From Antedon mediterranea (Eukaryota; Echinodermata; Crinoidea; Comatulida; Antedonidae), in the NCBI RefSeq assembly GCF_964355755.1, contig NC_092677.1, positions 12,424,601 to 12,488,600 of the forward strand: DNA of 64,000 nucleotides, in the 5' to 3' direction. Position 1 is the stretch's first letter. Each line of letters begins with the position of its first letter. The position numbers and the translations under genes are program-made. Below, in pieces: positions 54,701 to 60,573 of the stretch. The notes beneath the pieces are model-generated. The model searched no databases and was not told where the DNA came from. It was given only the letters and a program-made list of their open reading frames with translations.

Positions 54701-57700
54701 TGTTTACAGTAGAAAACCAATTAGTTGTTTAATTATGGCCATAGTATTAAAACATATATCCACCCTTGTTTGTTTCATTGGAAAGTTCCTCTTAATAAGG
54801 GTTTGTGTTTCACATGAGATGGTTATACTGTACTTGAATATAACAAGTTTAATTTGTAGCCTTTTGATTGTGTTAATTGGAACGCTTCAACATTTCCTTT
54901 TTCCAAGAAGATCAAAGATTCGACGTTTCCTAAATTTGATCGTGATTGACAGATTACATGACCCTGTCAATACTTGACCAATAAATCTGATTATGAACTT
55001 TTGTAAAATATTACTGAACATTTCAATAATTACACGGGACCACCTCCAGTTTGATTAAACCACCGATAAAAAAAATTAAGAGAGCAACAAAGAATAATTT
55101 AATTCTACGAAAAAATATCCCATGATTGACATACCGAATGACCCTGTTGATACTTGAACAAGCAATCCGATTGGACCGCGTTAAGTAAAAAATCAATGAT
55201 TAAAATTAAAAGTGAAGTAAATACAAAAGAATGTATCTAATTAAAAAGTTATATTGGGGATGCCCTCAACCTTGGTGTAGTTCTTGTTGAGTGGGTACTA
55301 GCGACAAATTGCTTTGACATTGGTGTTGGATAAAGCTGGGAATGGTTATGCATCAGTGATTGTCTGCTATTGATGTCATTATCTGGCGATATTCAGATTT
55401 AGTTTTTAATTCATCAATTATAGGATAAAACTAAAAGAATTTTCGTTGAAAAGGGGAAACAAATAAAAGAAAAAATAGAGAAGTATTTCATTTTTAAATA
55501 AACTAAAGAAAGAAAAATAATAATAGTTACAGAAAATATACATTGTAACTTTATTTATTAATTATTTATAAATTTGAATTAATTTCTAGAAGCGAATACT
55601 AATGATTAGTAATACTATTAATATAGTAATTTAGAGATTGTCACTCTTTGGTGATATTTATACATATTCTCCTACATATATATATTTAATTAACAAATTA
55701 TAAACAAATCTATATAGGATCAAATACTGTGTACTGTACACCCAAGATATTTGTAAGCAAATTAACACTTTTTTTTAAATTTTTTTAAAACCATATTCAA
55801 TGAGGGTGATCCATCCAGCTATTGCTGATCATTAGGGACCCTCAGGTTCACAAGACAAACATATACACAAGATGCTCTACACAAACAAAGTCTTATTACA
55901 AGTCTTTGGGAGTGGAGTGATTTGATCCTTATAAAATTCCTAACATGTGACGGGATTTGAACCCAGGACCCTTAGAGTGGTAGCCAACCATCATAACCAC
56001 CAAGCCACAACTCCACTCCTACTTCTGTAGTAGCCAATAGAATGTCTGTTCTCTGACCAATAGGAGGCAAGGTATCTATACTAACCTCATTATTGCGTTT
56101 CTGCGGTATTGGTATTTCCTTCATTTCTATAAATACATTGTCACAAATACATCTTCATTTAAAGAACAAAACAAACGATAATGACACACACGGCGAACTA
56201 GTCTAGATACTGGTTCTGCTTCGTTAGGCGACTTTCTAATTAAAGAAAGGAGACACCAGAAGCCTGTCAGCCTTCAGTATGGCTTTACAGACATTCCTAA
56301 CATTTTGAAATATCTTGCGGAATCTTTTGTAATGACCAAGTAAAATAAATATATCGAAAAAAGGCCAAAAGAACCTGTAGTAAAATCCAACAACCAATTT
56401 CTATTTATTATTATCGTTTATTGACAACTGATCACAGTGTCCAACATGTAATACATTTTCATTAATATTTAATAGAAGCGAGTGCTTGTTTGGTAAAAAT
56501 TATTTAAATCTAATCGTTTTTATCATTTATTTTAATCCTCAATATATTATCATAATCATACAAATTCAGACTTAGAGAACATACAGTTCTAACTGTACAG
56601 AATGAATAAATTGTTTTTCAGTAGAATTCTTAAGATTATGATATTTAACTAACGAAAATGAAATTATAAACTTTTAATTAGATTAAATGATAATTTTTAT
56701 CAATGTTCAGTCACTAATTTATGATTGATAAACTTTCCTAATATGGAATAACTCAAATCAAAAGAAGAAGAAAGTAACATTGTATTCCTAATTTATTTTA
56801 TGTATTTTTTTTAAAGTTAAAGCTGACCACTTGCTTCTCAATAATGTATTATTATTAATATATAAATAGTGAAATTTAATGATTATTTTATATTAAAGCA
56901 GTGTCTCTTTCTAACATTGGAATAAAAGGTATATGTTCAAAGAACCAGTGAGCCAGAAAATGCTGATCCATCCTAAATTATCTTCGGCTTTGTCGGCAGG
57001 GTGCTTTCCAAATTAACATATGTCTCTGGCCAGATTAAGTTGTGGTTACGCATCGTAGCCCGGATATTCTAGGTGTGTATCCTAGGATTTGTAGTTCTTT
57101 TTGTCCAATAAACCGCAAAGACAAAAGACAGGAGATAATTAATAGGATTTTGTATGTAAACCTTTTATCTTTGGGTAGACCTCCATAACATGGTCTGCGT
57201 TTGAATAAAGTTGTCTCCTGCCGTGGATTAGGACAGACTTTCTGTCTGATTGTTTTCGAAATGGTCAAGAGTCCTTTCAATGTATAAACAGAGATTTACA
57301 AGACACTGGTCGTAAAACCCATATTAATTTCAACTAATCCGCAAAACATTGTTTCAAAACCTTGGAAATCTTGAGTGATAGGTTTAACAAAACTTCAATA
57401 TAACGATCGACTCCATATGTTTGATCTATGGCCTGATTTTTTTGATTGGTGGATGGATTTCGCCAAGCGGGTGGTCATTTTATCGGAGGAACGCTATTGT
57501 TTTGGAGTATGCTTGAGTGACCGACTCTCTACGCAATATTTCAATAGGAATTTTGATGTTGAAATGATTACGTTTTTAAGAAAGTGGGACGGACAAACCT
57601 GGTTGCGGTTCAAAGCGTCCGCTGAGGCGATTATGACGCGACAGAAAATACTTTGTATTGTCTTAAGTGATAATTGGTATTAACTTGATCGTCGGTCAAG

Positions 57701-60573
57701 AGCATATTAGATGAAGCGGCTACTTGTATTCATCAGTTATCAATTGGACATCGTAACAGAGTATTCAAAACTTGTGATAAAGATCTGTAACTTGCATAAG
57801 AATCTGATCCAGCATTAAAAGGAGAGCTTATTCCGTTTACTCAATCATTTTATTACGAGTCGACAATAAGGTGAGTTGTGGTCACTGGTCATCTATTAGT
57901 TTGGTTTTGTCCGGTTGTTATTTAGTTGTAGTTCAGGTCAGCGAGGATAGAGGACTAGGTCTTTATATTAGGATCACTTAGTTCATTTATGTTTCAATCT
58001 TAGGACAGATTGGTTCATGTATCTGAGCTACTTCATAGACTTGGATGTGGAGAGATTGTTTTTCCTCTGCTTGTCCAAAATTATATGACTTTGATTTTTA
58101 TTGAGGACTTGTATTTATTTCAATGGATGCTATAGTATGGCTTGTCTTATACAATACTTGGTTTATTGGAACATGGAGATATACAAGCTACCTCTATGCT
58201 TGGATCATAGCGTGGGACTCTGGATTTATTTGAGTCTTCTACTAAGAATAAATGGAGGAAGCCTACTAGAATAGTACCTACTGTACAGTATTACCTACTA
58301 CTCTAGTATTACTGCATTTGGAAGTTTACTAAACTATGCTATTATTTTAGTTTTGTGGAATACTTTAAGATTTAACTTATATGATGATTGATAAACCCAG
58401 AACACTTTTCTGAAACTATGACTTGTAGACCTACTACAGTTACAGACACAGCAATTCTTTGGGATTCATTTTATTGGATTTATATAGAAAATGTAGTACC
58501 TGTGATGGATTCGTTGCTTGGATTTTAGCTTTTGCTTGTAAAGCAAATTCTATTTTGATGCACATTTCTTTGATGACCTGTGATCAATCTCGCTATAAAA
58601 GGGATCGCCGCAATACATGTACCTTGCCGTTATTTTGATCACCTTAAAATCGTCAATATTCTATTGCATTTCCATTGGATATATTGTTCTTTGCTATACA
58701 GTAGTTTGTTTAGGTGGAATTCACAAGATTTTAATAGCAGGATAAAATGTTAATTGGAAGGGTACTACTGTACATTCACTCGAAGGTACTCTATCTGTTA
58801 TAGTATCTAGCTTGTTGAATTTTTCCAATTAAATTCCTATTTTTTTTTTTTTTTTTTTTGTATACCAATATTTACAATACAGTATTTTTTTTAAACAATT
58901 TTATCATATAAATTAATATAGTTTTATCCAAACAAAATAGTTCCAAAATGTAATTAATCAATTAATTCCCAATTAATCAGCAAATTTTGATGTTCTTTTG
59001 TTTAAAATCATTCACGGAAACCAGTGATCTTTAGCGAACCAAATCAAAGCCCAAATAAATCCTTAAACAATAACAAACAAAAGAAGCATTGACAGAATCC
59101 TAGCTTAACAAATACCTAATCACATGTGCAGATATGTATATAAATATAAAACAGAGGTTTCATTTCATTTATCAAATCAAAATGACCATCATACTGAGCA
59201 GACATAATTTTTTTAATGATTGGTAGAAACAAATAATACAAACTATTATATTGTGTATTTTGGAAATTATTTTTACCAATTTTTGTTACAATTTGTTATT
59301 ATTCATTATGAATTATTTTGTTATAACAATTTTTATTTTTAGCAGCGTTTACAACAGGAGTGTGTTTTATATTGCTTGCTAAGCGATCATGGGATATTAT
59401 AATTATCTAAGCTACCAAAAATAGTATTTAGAAAAATGTACAATATTGATATGTAAGTCTTGTGTTATTTTATTTCTAGCTTTGTGATTGGCTGAGCCAA
59501 GAAGGAGAACCTCGCTTAGATAAAATTGACGAATCACAGACAGACTCTCTTGCCAGTATCATATCGGTTCAAAAGGAATTTGAAAAGTTCTATTATGTTG
59601 CTATGGTAAGATTTCTATTTAAAACAATAAAAATAAAAATCCAATTGAGGGATTGTTTATTTTCATTTTTAAATTACAATTTATGATATGTTACTGTATA
59701 ATTTTCAAATATTTGGAATCTAATAAGGTTAATATAAGTTATGAAAGAACTCACAAAAATAGAATTATTAGGCATTTATTTACCCAAGAGGTGACAAATA
59801 AATAGTAAATTTTCTACCAAAGTAAAGAAAATAAAGAATTTCGAAACGACATCAAATGTAGATATAGGACTAAGGTTATTACAGTTTCACTCCCACTAAG
59901 TTTATTGGAATGTTGATAATTTACAAAAACTGTGTTAAAACTTTTTATGAGGAATAGTTTTGAAGGAATTGTACTAGGAAATTCTGACAATTTTAAGTTA
60001 TAACTGAGAGTTCTCGGCCGAGCTACTTTAGTTTTGTTCAAGATTTTGCCAAATGTGTTCTAAGAGGATTTTTTTGTTTGGAATTCGTATCACAATAAAG
60101 TTAGCACATTTTTTTGTTCGGAATTTGTATCACAATAAAGTTTGTGGTGCGTAAGTGTTCTAGGCTTGTTTTTTTTTCATGGCTACGTCTATTTCTAGAT
60201 TTTTAGGACAAAATATTGATTAAATGTGATTAATATCCTGATAGTCACAAGTGACACAAAAATATACAGGATGTGTGACATGTATATTTAGTTAACTAAA
60301 AATCTAAATACTGATTATATCATTTTCAACAAATATTTTCAAGGGTTTTTCTTTTAAAAATAATTTTTTTTTTTCCAGAAACGAGGCAGTAAAGGTGAAG
60401 AATTACTAGAAGAATCTGAATCCGTAATCACAATGAATCACGGTTCCGAGACAAACAATGTCCGCACTCTGGGCCGTGAATTACGGCAACAACTACGCTC
60501 GTTTATGACAAGATTGGAAGGAAAACGAGTAACTATAGATGATGCAGTAGAATTATACTCAATGTTAGATAAG
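5920..60573 (+). CDS. PLEKHG4-like: PLEKHG4/KIAA1755-family protein, whole locus (13 exons, 3' end outside window)
   Basis: Joined exons: 5920-5955, 9549-9746, 27765-28392, 32528-32590, 34583-34753, 37262-37385, 44589-44688, 45770-45880, 47283-47399, 47813-48063, 54353-54491, 59480-59605, 60379-60573. Every intron has GT..AG ends, every junction keeps frame, and the sum is 753 codons without a stop. The order is N-terminal conserved module (about residues 1-190), basic Ser-rich linker with two SKIP motifs (208-231), charged linker (288-350), SEC14-like domain (about 355-516) and spectrin-repeat-like helices (517-753). Vertebrate PLEKHG4/PLEKHG4B add a DH-PH RhoGEF module after such a region, whereas KIAA1755 has none. 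The window stops before this can be seen. The assignment rests on remembered similarity (GWPLC, EWMES, VVVDAR, KLEPF blocks), not on a search. The likely role is a cytoplasmic Rho-GTPase or cytoskeleton scaffold, by family only. Confidence 0.88.
6487..6717. repeat. 29-bp minisatellite, about 8 copies
   Basis: The unit ctgccactgttggctatagtacagtagat repeats head to tail, nearly identical apart from the first copy. It runs into a dispersed sequence (agtagaacctatattaagggg) found elsewhere in the window. Confidence 0.92.
8190..8620. repeat. Diverged tandem repeat (about 105-115 bp) with octamer motifs
   Basis: Three to four decayed copies share tgcatagaagaccaggtcagcatgatcatagt followed by gaagaaagctgatttaatg. 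The octamer ATGCAAAT recurs at 8340-8347, 8447-8454 and 8568-8575, with another at 7674-7681 outside the array. The octamer is a POU-factor site, but this AT content makes chance hits common. Confidence 0.65.
9549..9746 (+). CDS. PLEKHG4-like: Exon 2, start of the conserved N-terminal module
   Basis: 66 codons, phase 0 at both ends, with acceptor cttgacag and donor GTAAGT. The peptide contains LQDILSDLFPPF, then LLAQVFEIVD, then GDGIRFMHEFLVPVKALLQKL. The same pattern (aromatic-PPF, then QVF, then GDG-R, then a helix with a P-x-K) opens the human KIAA1755 and PLEKHG4B proteins as I remember them. This is the exon that ties the gene to that family at the N terminus. It covers residues 13-78. 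Confidence 0.85.
9805..10311. repeat. 169-bp unit, three tandem copies
   Basis: Copies start at 9805, 9974 and 10143 with atgttgatggtgagatgg and end in ggcaccagggccatagtcactagt. They are about 95% identical, so the expansion is recent. The inner cggagagtgaaaggctattgtc..ttatccaggtaag matches the right end of the element at 5234-5488. It begins 58 bp after the exon 2 donor. Each copy carries a ccaggtaag that looks like a splice donor. Confidence 0.9.
10937..11100. mobile_element. MITE, CTCTGTCTACACTATCAAAC family, copy 1
   Basis: The left end ttaagctctgtctacactatcaaac and right end gatagtgtagacatagcttta are inverted repeats. The interior carries the 21-bp word catatcactaccatatttggg. Non-coding. 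Confidence 0.8.
11456..11589. mobile_element. MITE, same family, copy 2
   Basis: It opens ttaagctctgtctacactatgaaaa and closes gtgtaaacagagcttta, with one catatcactaccatatttggg word inside. Confidence 0.78.
12039..12222. mobile_element. MITE, same family, copy 3 with amplified core
   Basis: It opens ttaagctctgtctatactatcaaac, and the right end is diverged (actgtagacagctggagcttta). The core word catatcactaccNtatttggg is repeated three to four times, a minisatellite inside the element. Confidence 0.78.
12272..12293. repeat. (TA)n microsatellite
   Basis: An uninterrupted AT dinucleotide run. Confidence 0.9.
14679..14701. repeat. (ACTCA)n microsatellite
   Basis: Four copies of ctcaa. An AT-rich stretch of alternating TATA, TATG and TACA words follows at about 14890-15095. 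Confidence 0.8.
16946..16977. repeat. Short hairpin, GGAAGAGT type
   Basis: aaccaaggaagagtg and cactcttccctggtt form a near-perfect 15-bp stem with a two-base loop. A related stem is at 40883-40918. Confidence 0.7.
17923..19008. mobile_element. Long-TIR foldback element, Mutator-like by structure
   Basis: The ends GGGTGTCACGAAAGCTCAGACC and its reverse complement are followed by a second CACGAAAGCTCAGAC subrepeat. The inverted homology extends for some 300 bp in each arm (for example cgcacctgcctt..gtatttt on the left against its complement near 18670). The flanks gaaaaaaaaac and gaaaaaaaac fit a 9-11 bp target duplication. Long TIRs plus such a duplication point to a non-autonomous Mutator-like element. 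About 220 bp in the right arm (18680-18900) lacks a left partner and looks like a later insertion. No transposase seen. Confidence 0.75.
19604..19727. mobile_element. MITE, CTCTGTCTACAC family, copy 4 (diverged)
   Basis: It opens ttaagctctgtccacactatcaaactagt and contains atatgggcaca. The right end is decayed (agtacagacaagactttta). Confidence 0.65.
20082..20709. mobile_element. TTAA-flanked non-autonomous DNA transposon, copy 1
   Basis: A 620-bp element bounded by TTAA on both sides (20082-20085 and 20706-20709). The ends are AGACCCCTTCCCT and AGGGAAGGGGGCT, inverted repeats. A TTAA duplication is characteristic of piggyBac and Kolobok superfamilies. No open frame of note. The second copy at 41581-42207 is about 95% identical. 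Confidence 0.88.
22136..22440. repeat. 20/25-bp composite minisatellite
   Basis: About 14 units. The first block is 20 bp (tattctgtggatgggacacc), the second 25 bp with an added acagt (tattctgtggatggaacacctacag). All three frames stay open through the array, giving repeated WMGHLF- or GWNTY-like peptides, but this is a by-product of the repeat and not a gene. It appears to grow out of the dispersed agtagaatctcctttgggaggcacc sequence. Confidence 0.93.
22559..24401. mobile_element. TIR element, GGCCCGTAGCC family, copy B, with nested insertion
   Basis: The left end GGCCCGTAGCC is followed by gcgaacccccc; the right end is GGCTACGGGC preceded by aaaacccccct. The right arm is unusually GC-rich (24260-24350, with gctcgctgcgctcgc). 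An unrelated element (22983-24076) sits inside. Confidence 0.6.
22983..24076. mobile_element. TIR element, CGGTGTATAAGACGCAC family, nested
   Basis: The left end TACCGAATATTTCGGTGTA with taagacgcac is mirrored on the right by gtgcgtcttatacac..gtacaccgaaatatacggta. TA flanks both ends, consistent with a TA target. About 1.1 kb. No transposase recognised. Similar TIRs (AAGACGCACC type) are widespread in animal genomes. Confidence 0.7.
25205..25455 (+). mobile_element. tRNA-derived SINE, copy 1
   Basis: The head has an RNA polymerase III box A (tgacttggtgg, 25217-25227) and a box B (ggttcaagtcc, 25261-25271) at tRNA-like spacing. A shared body follows (ccaaattacaactccactccc, then ctctgagggtccctaatgatcagc), ending in a poly-A tail of 17 bases. 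The two other copies are on the opposite strand. The tRNA-like head is no longer a functional tRNA. Confidence 0.88.
27765..28392 (+). CDS. PLEKHG4-like: Exon 3, rest of N-terminal module plus SKIP-motif linker
   Basis: 628 nt, phase 0 in and phase 1 out, residues 79-287. The acceptor follows a strong pyrimidine tract (ttttttgcttttgcttcag) and the donor is GTAAGT. The first half carries CDEGWPLCHDG, an RPGDFYFYVK strand, EWMESVNANI and NENGLKRLDWKDVVSP, all recognisable family blocks. The second half is low-complexity, rich in S, P, R and K, and likely disordered. It holds two near-identical SKIPRPK motifs (residues 208-214 and 228-234) and repeated RSES, SPKRYGS and RDGS phosphorylation-like sites. 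An 18-kb intron precedes it. Confidence 0.92.
28152..28223 (+). other. Tandem SxIP motifs (candidate EB1-binding sites) in exon 3
   Basis: The codons at 28152-28163 and 28212-28223 both read S-K-I-P, followed by RPK, in a Ser/Pro/Arg/Lys-rich stretch. SxIP in a basic disordered context is the known ligand of EB-family microtubule plus-end proteins. The motif and its doubling are seen directly. Binding is inferred. Confidence 0.55.
28393..32527. other. Intron 3
   Basis: 4.1 kb. Apart from the alternative first exon at 29427-29517 it is AT-rich, with no repeat array or coding exon recognised. Confidence 0.55.
29427..29517 (+). CDS. PLEKHG4-like: Alternative first exon (internal promoter isoform)
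   Basis: It opens with ATG at 29427 and reads MDQTMDMRREIHRTL through to SRS plus one base, then a strong GTAAGG donor at 29518. The phase-1 end is the same as that of exon 3, so splicing to exon 4 (32528) gives RS-D-TNSIPEDD in frame. The frame has a stop upstream at 29376-29378, and no acceptor is needed if this is a first exon. The product would lack exons 1-3, that is the N-terminal module and the SKIP motifs. The surrounding 29.2-29.5 kb is less AT-rich than the rest of the intron. A chance ATG-to-donor run of this phase is possible. Confidence 0.55.
32528..32590 (+). CDS. PLEKHG4-like: Exon 4, acidic linker
   Basis: 63 nt, phase 1 in and phase 1 out. It reads D-TNSIPEDDESCSSIEDLHQA and ends at a GTAACA donor. 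The first codon is completed by the last G of exon 3 (or of the alternative first exon). It is short, acidic and serine-rich, with no domain. Because it is phase-symmetric it could be skipped without a frameshift. The acceptor (ttcttacgcaag) is only fair, but both flanking phases match. Confidence 0.75.
32591..34582. other. Intron 4
   Basis: 2.0 kb. It holds one foldback repeat near its start. The last 85 bp are open in the frame of exon 5 from ATG 34498, which I treat as chance. Confidence 0.55.
32705..32866. mobile_element. Foldback (hairpin) MITE
   Basis: The left arm attttccactaggcaaatttgttcgcgcaaatc pairs with the right arm ending gatttacacaactaaatttgcataatggaaaat. Inner arms agcttacagtatgcatgcgta and tacgcatgcatataagct continue the pairing. 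Arms are about 70 bp with a small loop. Confidence 0.75.
34583..34753 (+). CDS. PLEKHG4-like: Exon 5, basic linker and start of SEC14-like domain
   Basis: 171 nt, phase 1 in and phase 1 out. The acceptor is ttttatccatag and the donor GTATGT. The peptide begins ELRRSGRSK and carries a strongly basic helix-prone stretch (DRKRLTADKKRREK) that could bind nuclear import factors or acidic lipid. It ends in LVHSGAFCLTS, which matches the family entry into the SEC14-like domain (SGIACLPG in KIAA1755). The frame stays open upstream of the acceptor to an ATG at 34498, so retention or a further internal start is possible, though I favour the acceptor because the phases agree on both sides. Confidence 0.85.
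35387..35488. mobile_element. MITE, CTCTGTCTACAC family, copy 5, joined to SINE 2
   Basis: ctgtctacagtacactatcaaacta at the left, then gatgtgccca and cgtccatgggtacatcac, then gttagatagtttgacc. The right TIR is cut off where the SINE begins, so the SINE probably inserted here. Confidence 0.65.
35489..35741 (-). mobile_element. tRNA-derived SINE, copy 2
   Basis: Reverse orientation to copy 1. On the minus strand the head reads gttgtggcttggtggttatg, with box A tggcttggtgg matching the consensus well, and box B ggttcaagtcc. The body contains an extra piece of about 20 bp near 35565 relative to copy 3. Confidence 0.88.
37262..37385 (+). CDS. PLEKHG4-like: Exon 6, SEC14-like domain, first strands
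   Basis: 124 nt, phase 1 in and phase 2 out. It reads ARDIHGAAVIEVSACHPIW and later TQLLTYLFSIPR. RD.hGxxVI followed by a helix and LLxYLxSIPR is the typical start of the divergent SEC14/CRAL-TRIO module in PLEKHG4 and related proteins. The acceptor is gtctattgtag. The donor is GTTGGT; the next G completes the Arg codon. Confidence 0.9.
37446..38321. mobile_element. TIR element built of ATACGGTATAT palindromes
   Basis: The ends CCCCGTTTCTGCTGCC and GGCAGCAGAAACAGGG are inverted repeats. Both subterminal zones are crowded with the self-complementary word ATATACCGTATAT/ATACGGTATAT (left 37466-37670, right 38235-38293). Further copies of tttctgctgc lie inside at 37640 and 37723. The target duplication is unclear. 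The middle (37740-38215) has frames of up to about 130 codons, including an Arg-run on the minus strand, without a match I can name. Confidence 0.72.
40883..40918. repeat. Strong hairpin
   Basis: ggtaccagggaagagt and actcttcccttctggtacc form a 15-16 bp stem with one small bulge. It is related to the hairpin at 16946-16977. Confidence 0.75.
41581..42207. mobile_element. TTAA-flanked non-autonomous DNA transposon, copy 2
   Basis: Same element as at 20082-20709 and same orientation, 619 bp between TTAA sites (41581-41584 and 42204-42207). The ends are AGACCCCTTCCCT and AGGGAATGGGGCT. Small indels and substitutions only. Confidence 0.88.
42630..44190. mobile_element. CpG-rich interspersed repeat block, probable transposable element
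   Basis: It begins with a hairpin (aagcccatattcatgaatatgggctt) and another (ggttatatgcatgatatgcatataacc), followed by a TTTA microsatellite. The words catataacc and gacgaatt recur at the far end (about 44145-44180), where gtcatagtgac is itself a small palindrome. The interior at 42890-43330 is rich in gcgcg and acgcg, unlike the rest of the intron. A stretch near 43767-43845 (ggctcggtggtc..gatcgagtctc) has weak tRNA-like boxes. Boundaries are approximate. Confidence 0.45.
42748..42781. repeat. (TTTA)n microsatellite
   Basis: About eight copies of ttta. Confidence 0.9.
44589..44688 (+). CDS. PLEKHG4-like: Exon 7, SEC14-like domain core
   Basis: 100 nt, phase 2 in and phase 0 out, with acceptor ttcttttgtag and donor GTAATT. 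It reads EDVTKRGLTVVVDARKP and then LDFLAEAVNMFQ. The RGLTVVVDAR strand is the hallmark of this SEC14-like fold (GLxVxxDAR in PLEKHG4, PLEKHG4B and KIAA1755). The following helix precedes the exon 8 strand. Confidence 0.93.
44689..45769. other. Intron 7
   Basis: 1.1 kb. Apart from the microexon candidate at 44965-44976 I see nothing but AT-rich sequence. Confidence 0.55.
44965..44976 (+). CDS. PLEKHG4-like: Candidate 12-nt microexon
   Basis: Twelve bases (A-K-L-K in the gene's frame) lie between a strong acceptor (cttattttattttag) and a perfect GTAAGT donor. Length and phase (0/0) allow inclusion or skipping without a frame change. Family alignment runs smoothly from exon 7 to exon 8 without it, so if real it would be an optional insertion at a helix-strand loop of the SEC14-like domain. 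It was found only by its splice signals. Confidence 0.35.
45770..45880 (+). CDS. PLEKHG4-like: Exon 8, SEC14-like domain
   Basis: 111 nt, 37 codons, phase 0/0, with acceptor ctttatttcag and donor GTTTGT. It reads DSFPGTVFEVVLLEHSVPLG and then SNCPFNIPPTFK. The FPGTVFEVVLLE strand corresponds to the second central strand of the SEC14-like fold (P-x-x-I-x-x-I-L-F-L in the human relatives). It is phase-symmetric. Confidence 0.9.
45881..47282. other. Intron 8
   Basis: 1.4 kb of AT-rich sequence with no recognised feature. Confidence 0.55.
47283..47399 (+). CDS. PLEKHG4-like: Exon 9, end of SEC14-like domain
   Basis: 117 nt, 39 codons, phase 0/0, with acceptor ttttgtccatag and donor GTCAGT. It reads FHQVRSLEKLYQFVP and ends in NYNHEAWVKFRM. 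Family members show the same tail: a V-x-x-L strand, a helix, then (Y/F)xHxxWVxF leading into K-L-x-P-F of the next exon. Confidence 0.9.
47440..47588. mobile_element. MITE, CTCTGTCTACAC family, copy 6 with doubled right end
   Basis: The right terminus ctagtttgatagtgtagacagagcttta occurs twice in the same orientation (about 47443-47472 and 47561-47588), with three catatcactaccatatttggg words between. There is no left terminus. It lies in intron 9 (47400-47812), 40 bp after the exon 9 donor; the rest of that intron is featureless. Confidence 0.75.
47813..48063 (+). CDS. PLEKHG4-like: Exon 10, first spectrin-like helices
   Basis: 251 nt, phase 0 in and phase 2 out. The acceptor is attctgccatag and the donor GTAAGA. 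It starts KLEPFMSGCRSA, continues through SIEELAKMNW and an EKVKAKHKMIYRDQRL helix, and ends GTALAGSEDF. It is almost entirely amphipathic helix with a W and RDxRLxGLLEEG, matching the spectrin-like bundle of KIAA1755 (KLDPF, then RDPGLLGLQREG). Codon use is less AT-biased than the flanking intron, as expected for coding DNA. Confidence 0.93.
48464..48685 (+). CDS. Unassigned small reading frame, 73 codons
   Basis: It starts with ATG and ends in TAA. The composition is peptide-like rather than repeat-like (FGPVCFKYKWFIVEAVTAF and EYVAIYDYARDLEFAAL). I recognise no family. It lies inside intron 10 on the gene strand, with no splice pairing to the host gene. It could be a fragment of a mobile element or chance. 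A tRNA-like box A (tggtctagagtaagagcgc) stands about 100 bp upstream without a matching box B. Confidence 0.15.
   Translation: MSLITRYYVNAATSLHVCMQIFGPVCFKYKWFIVEAVTAFCESNENLRRMYRYEYVAIYDYARDLEFAALYML
52519..52670. repeat. 17-bp G/C-rich minisatellite with quadruplex potential
   Basis: About nine copies of ccccaaccccaggttac, with small variants. On the minus strand this gives repeated GGGGTTGGGGG runs, which can form G-quadruplexes and resemble telomere-type repeats. Confidence 0.9.
54353..54491 (+). CDS. PLEKHG4-like: Exon 11, spectrin-like helices
   Basis: 139 nt, phase 2 in and phase 0 out, with acceptor cttgtattttctag and donor GTTGGT. The first G completes Arg, then it reads DAIRCVSNLYNQVHEACGRV and later LQLRIFEEEATK. 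This is a long charged helix matching the D-x-R-x-x-x-x-x-x-x-LY-x-x-V-x-E pattern of the relatives. Intron 10 before it is 6.3 kb. Confidence 0.92.
55790..56018 (-). mobile_element. tRNA-derived SINE, copy 3
   Basis: Minus-strand copy. The head reads gagttgtggcttggtggttatg. The box B equivalent (gggttcaaatccc on the minus strand) matches the consensus even better than in the other copies. The body (gggaccctcaggttcacaagacaaac on the plus strand) is colinear with copies 1 and 2. Confidence 0.88.
57375..57683 (+). other. Unassigned reading frame in a less AT-rich stretch
   Basis: About 88 codons from the first ATG (57417), with the text RLHMFDLWPDFFDWWMDF and LRKWDGQTWLRFKASAEAI. There is no family I know and no splice pairing to the host gene. 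A GTGAGT donor follows at 57870, so the surrounding sequence could be a non-coding first exon for a short transcript starting before exon 12. Weak evidence. Confidence 0.15.
58841..58859. repeat. Poly-T run
   Basis: Nineteen uninterrupted T. It could be the tail of a minus-strand retroposed copy, but I see no body. Confidence 0.85.
59480..59605 (+). CDS. PLEKHG4-like: Exon 12, spectrin-like helices
   Basis: 126 nt, 42 codons, phase 0/0, with acceptor tattttatttctag and donor GTAAGA. It reads LCDWLSQEGEPRLDKI and ends SVQKEFEKFYYVAM. DW-x-x-(Q/E)EG followed by a helix with EFEKFY is shared with the relatives (SDWMEQEG, then HAEFENFF in KIAA1755). Confidence 0.92.
59606..60378. other. Intron 12
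   Basis: 0.77 kb. A diverged direct repeat (tttttttgtttggaattcgtatcacaataaag) occurs twice at about 60070-60145. Nothing else seen. Confidence 0.55.
60379..60573 (+). CDS. PLEKHG4-like: Exon 13, spectrin-like helices, last exon in window
   Basis: 195 nt, 65 codons, phase 0/0, with acceptor ttttttttttccag and donor GTAGGA. It reads KRGSKGEELLEESESV and later GRELRQQLRSFMTRLEGKRV and VELYSMLDK. This is the continuing helical bundle (R-x-x-FxxxL, then LYxxLDK). No stop occurs, so the gene continues beyond 64000. No further exon is evident between here and the window end. Confidence 0.92.

Larger units (their letters stand above)
54492..59479. other. Intron 11
   Basis: 5.0 kb. It holds SINE copy 3, a less AT-rich stretch at about 57000-58700 and a poly-T run (58841-58859). 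No exon with family similarity. Confidence 0.5.
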
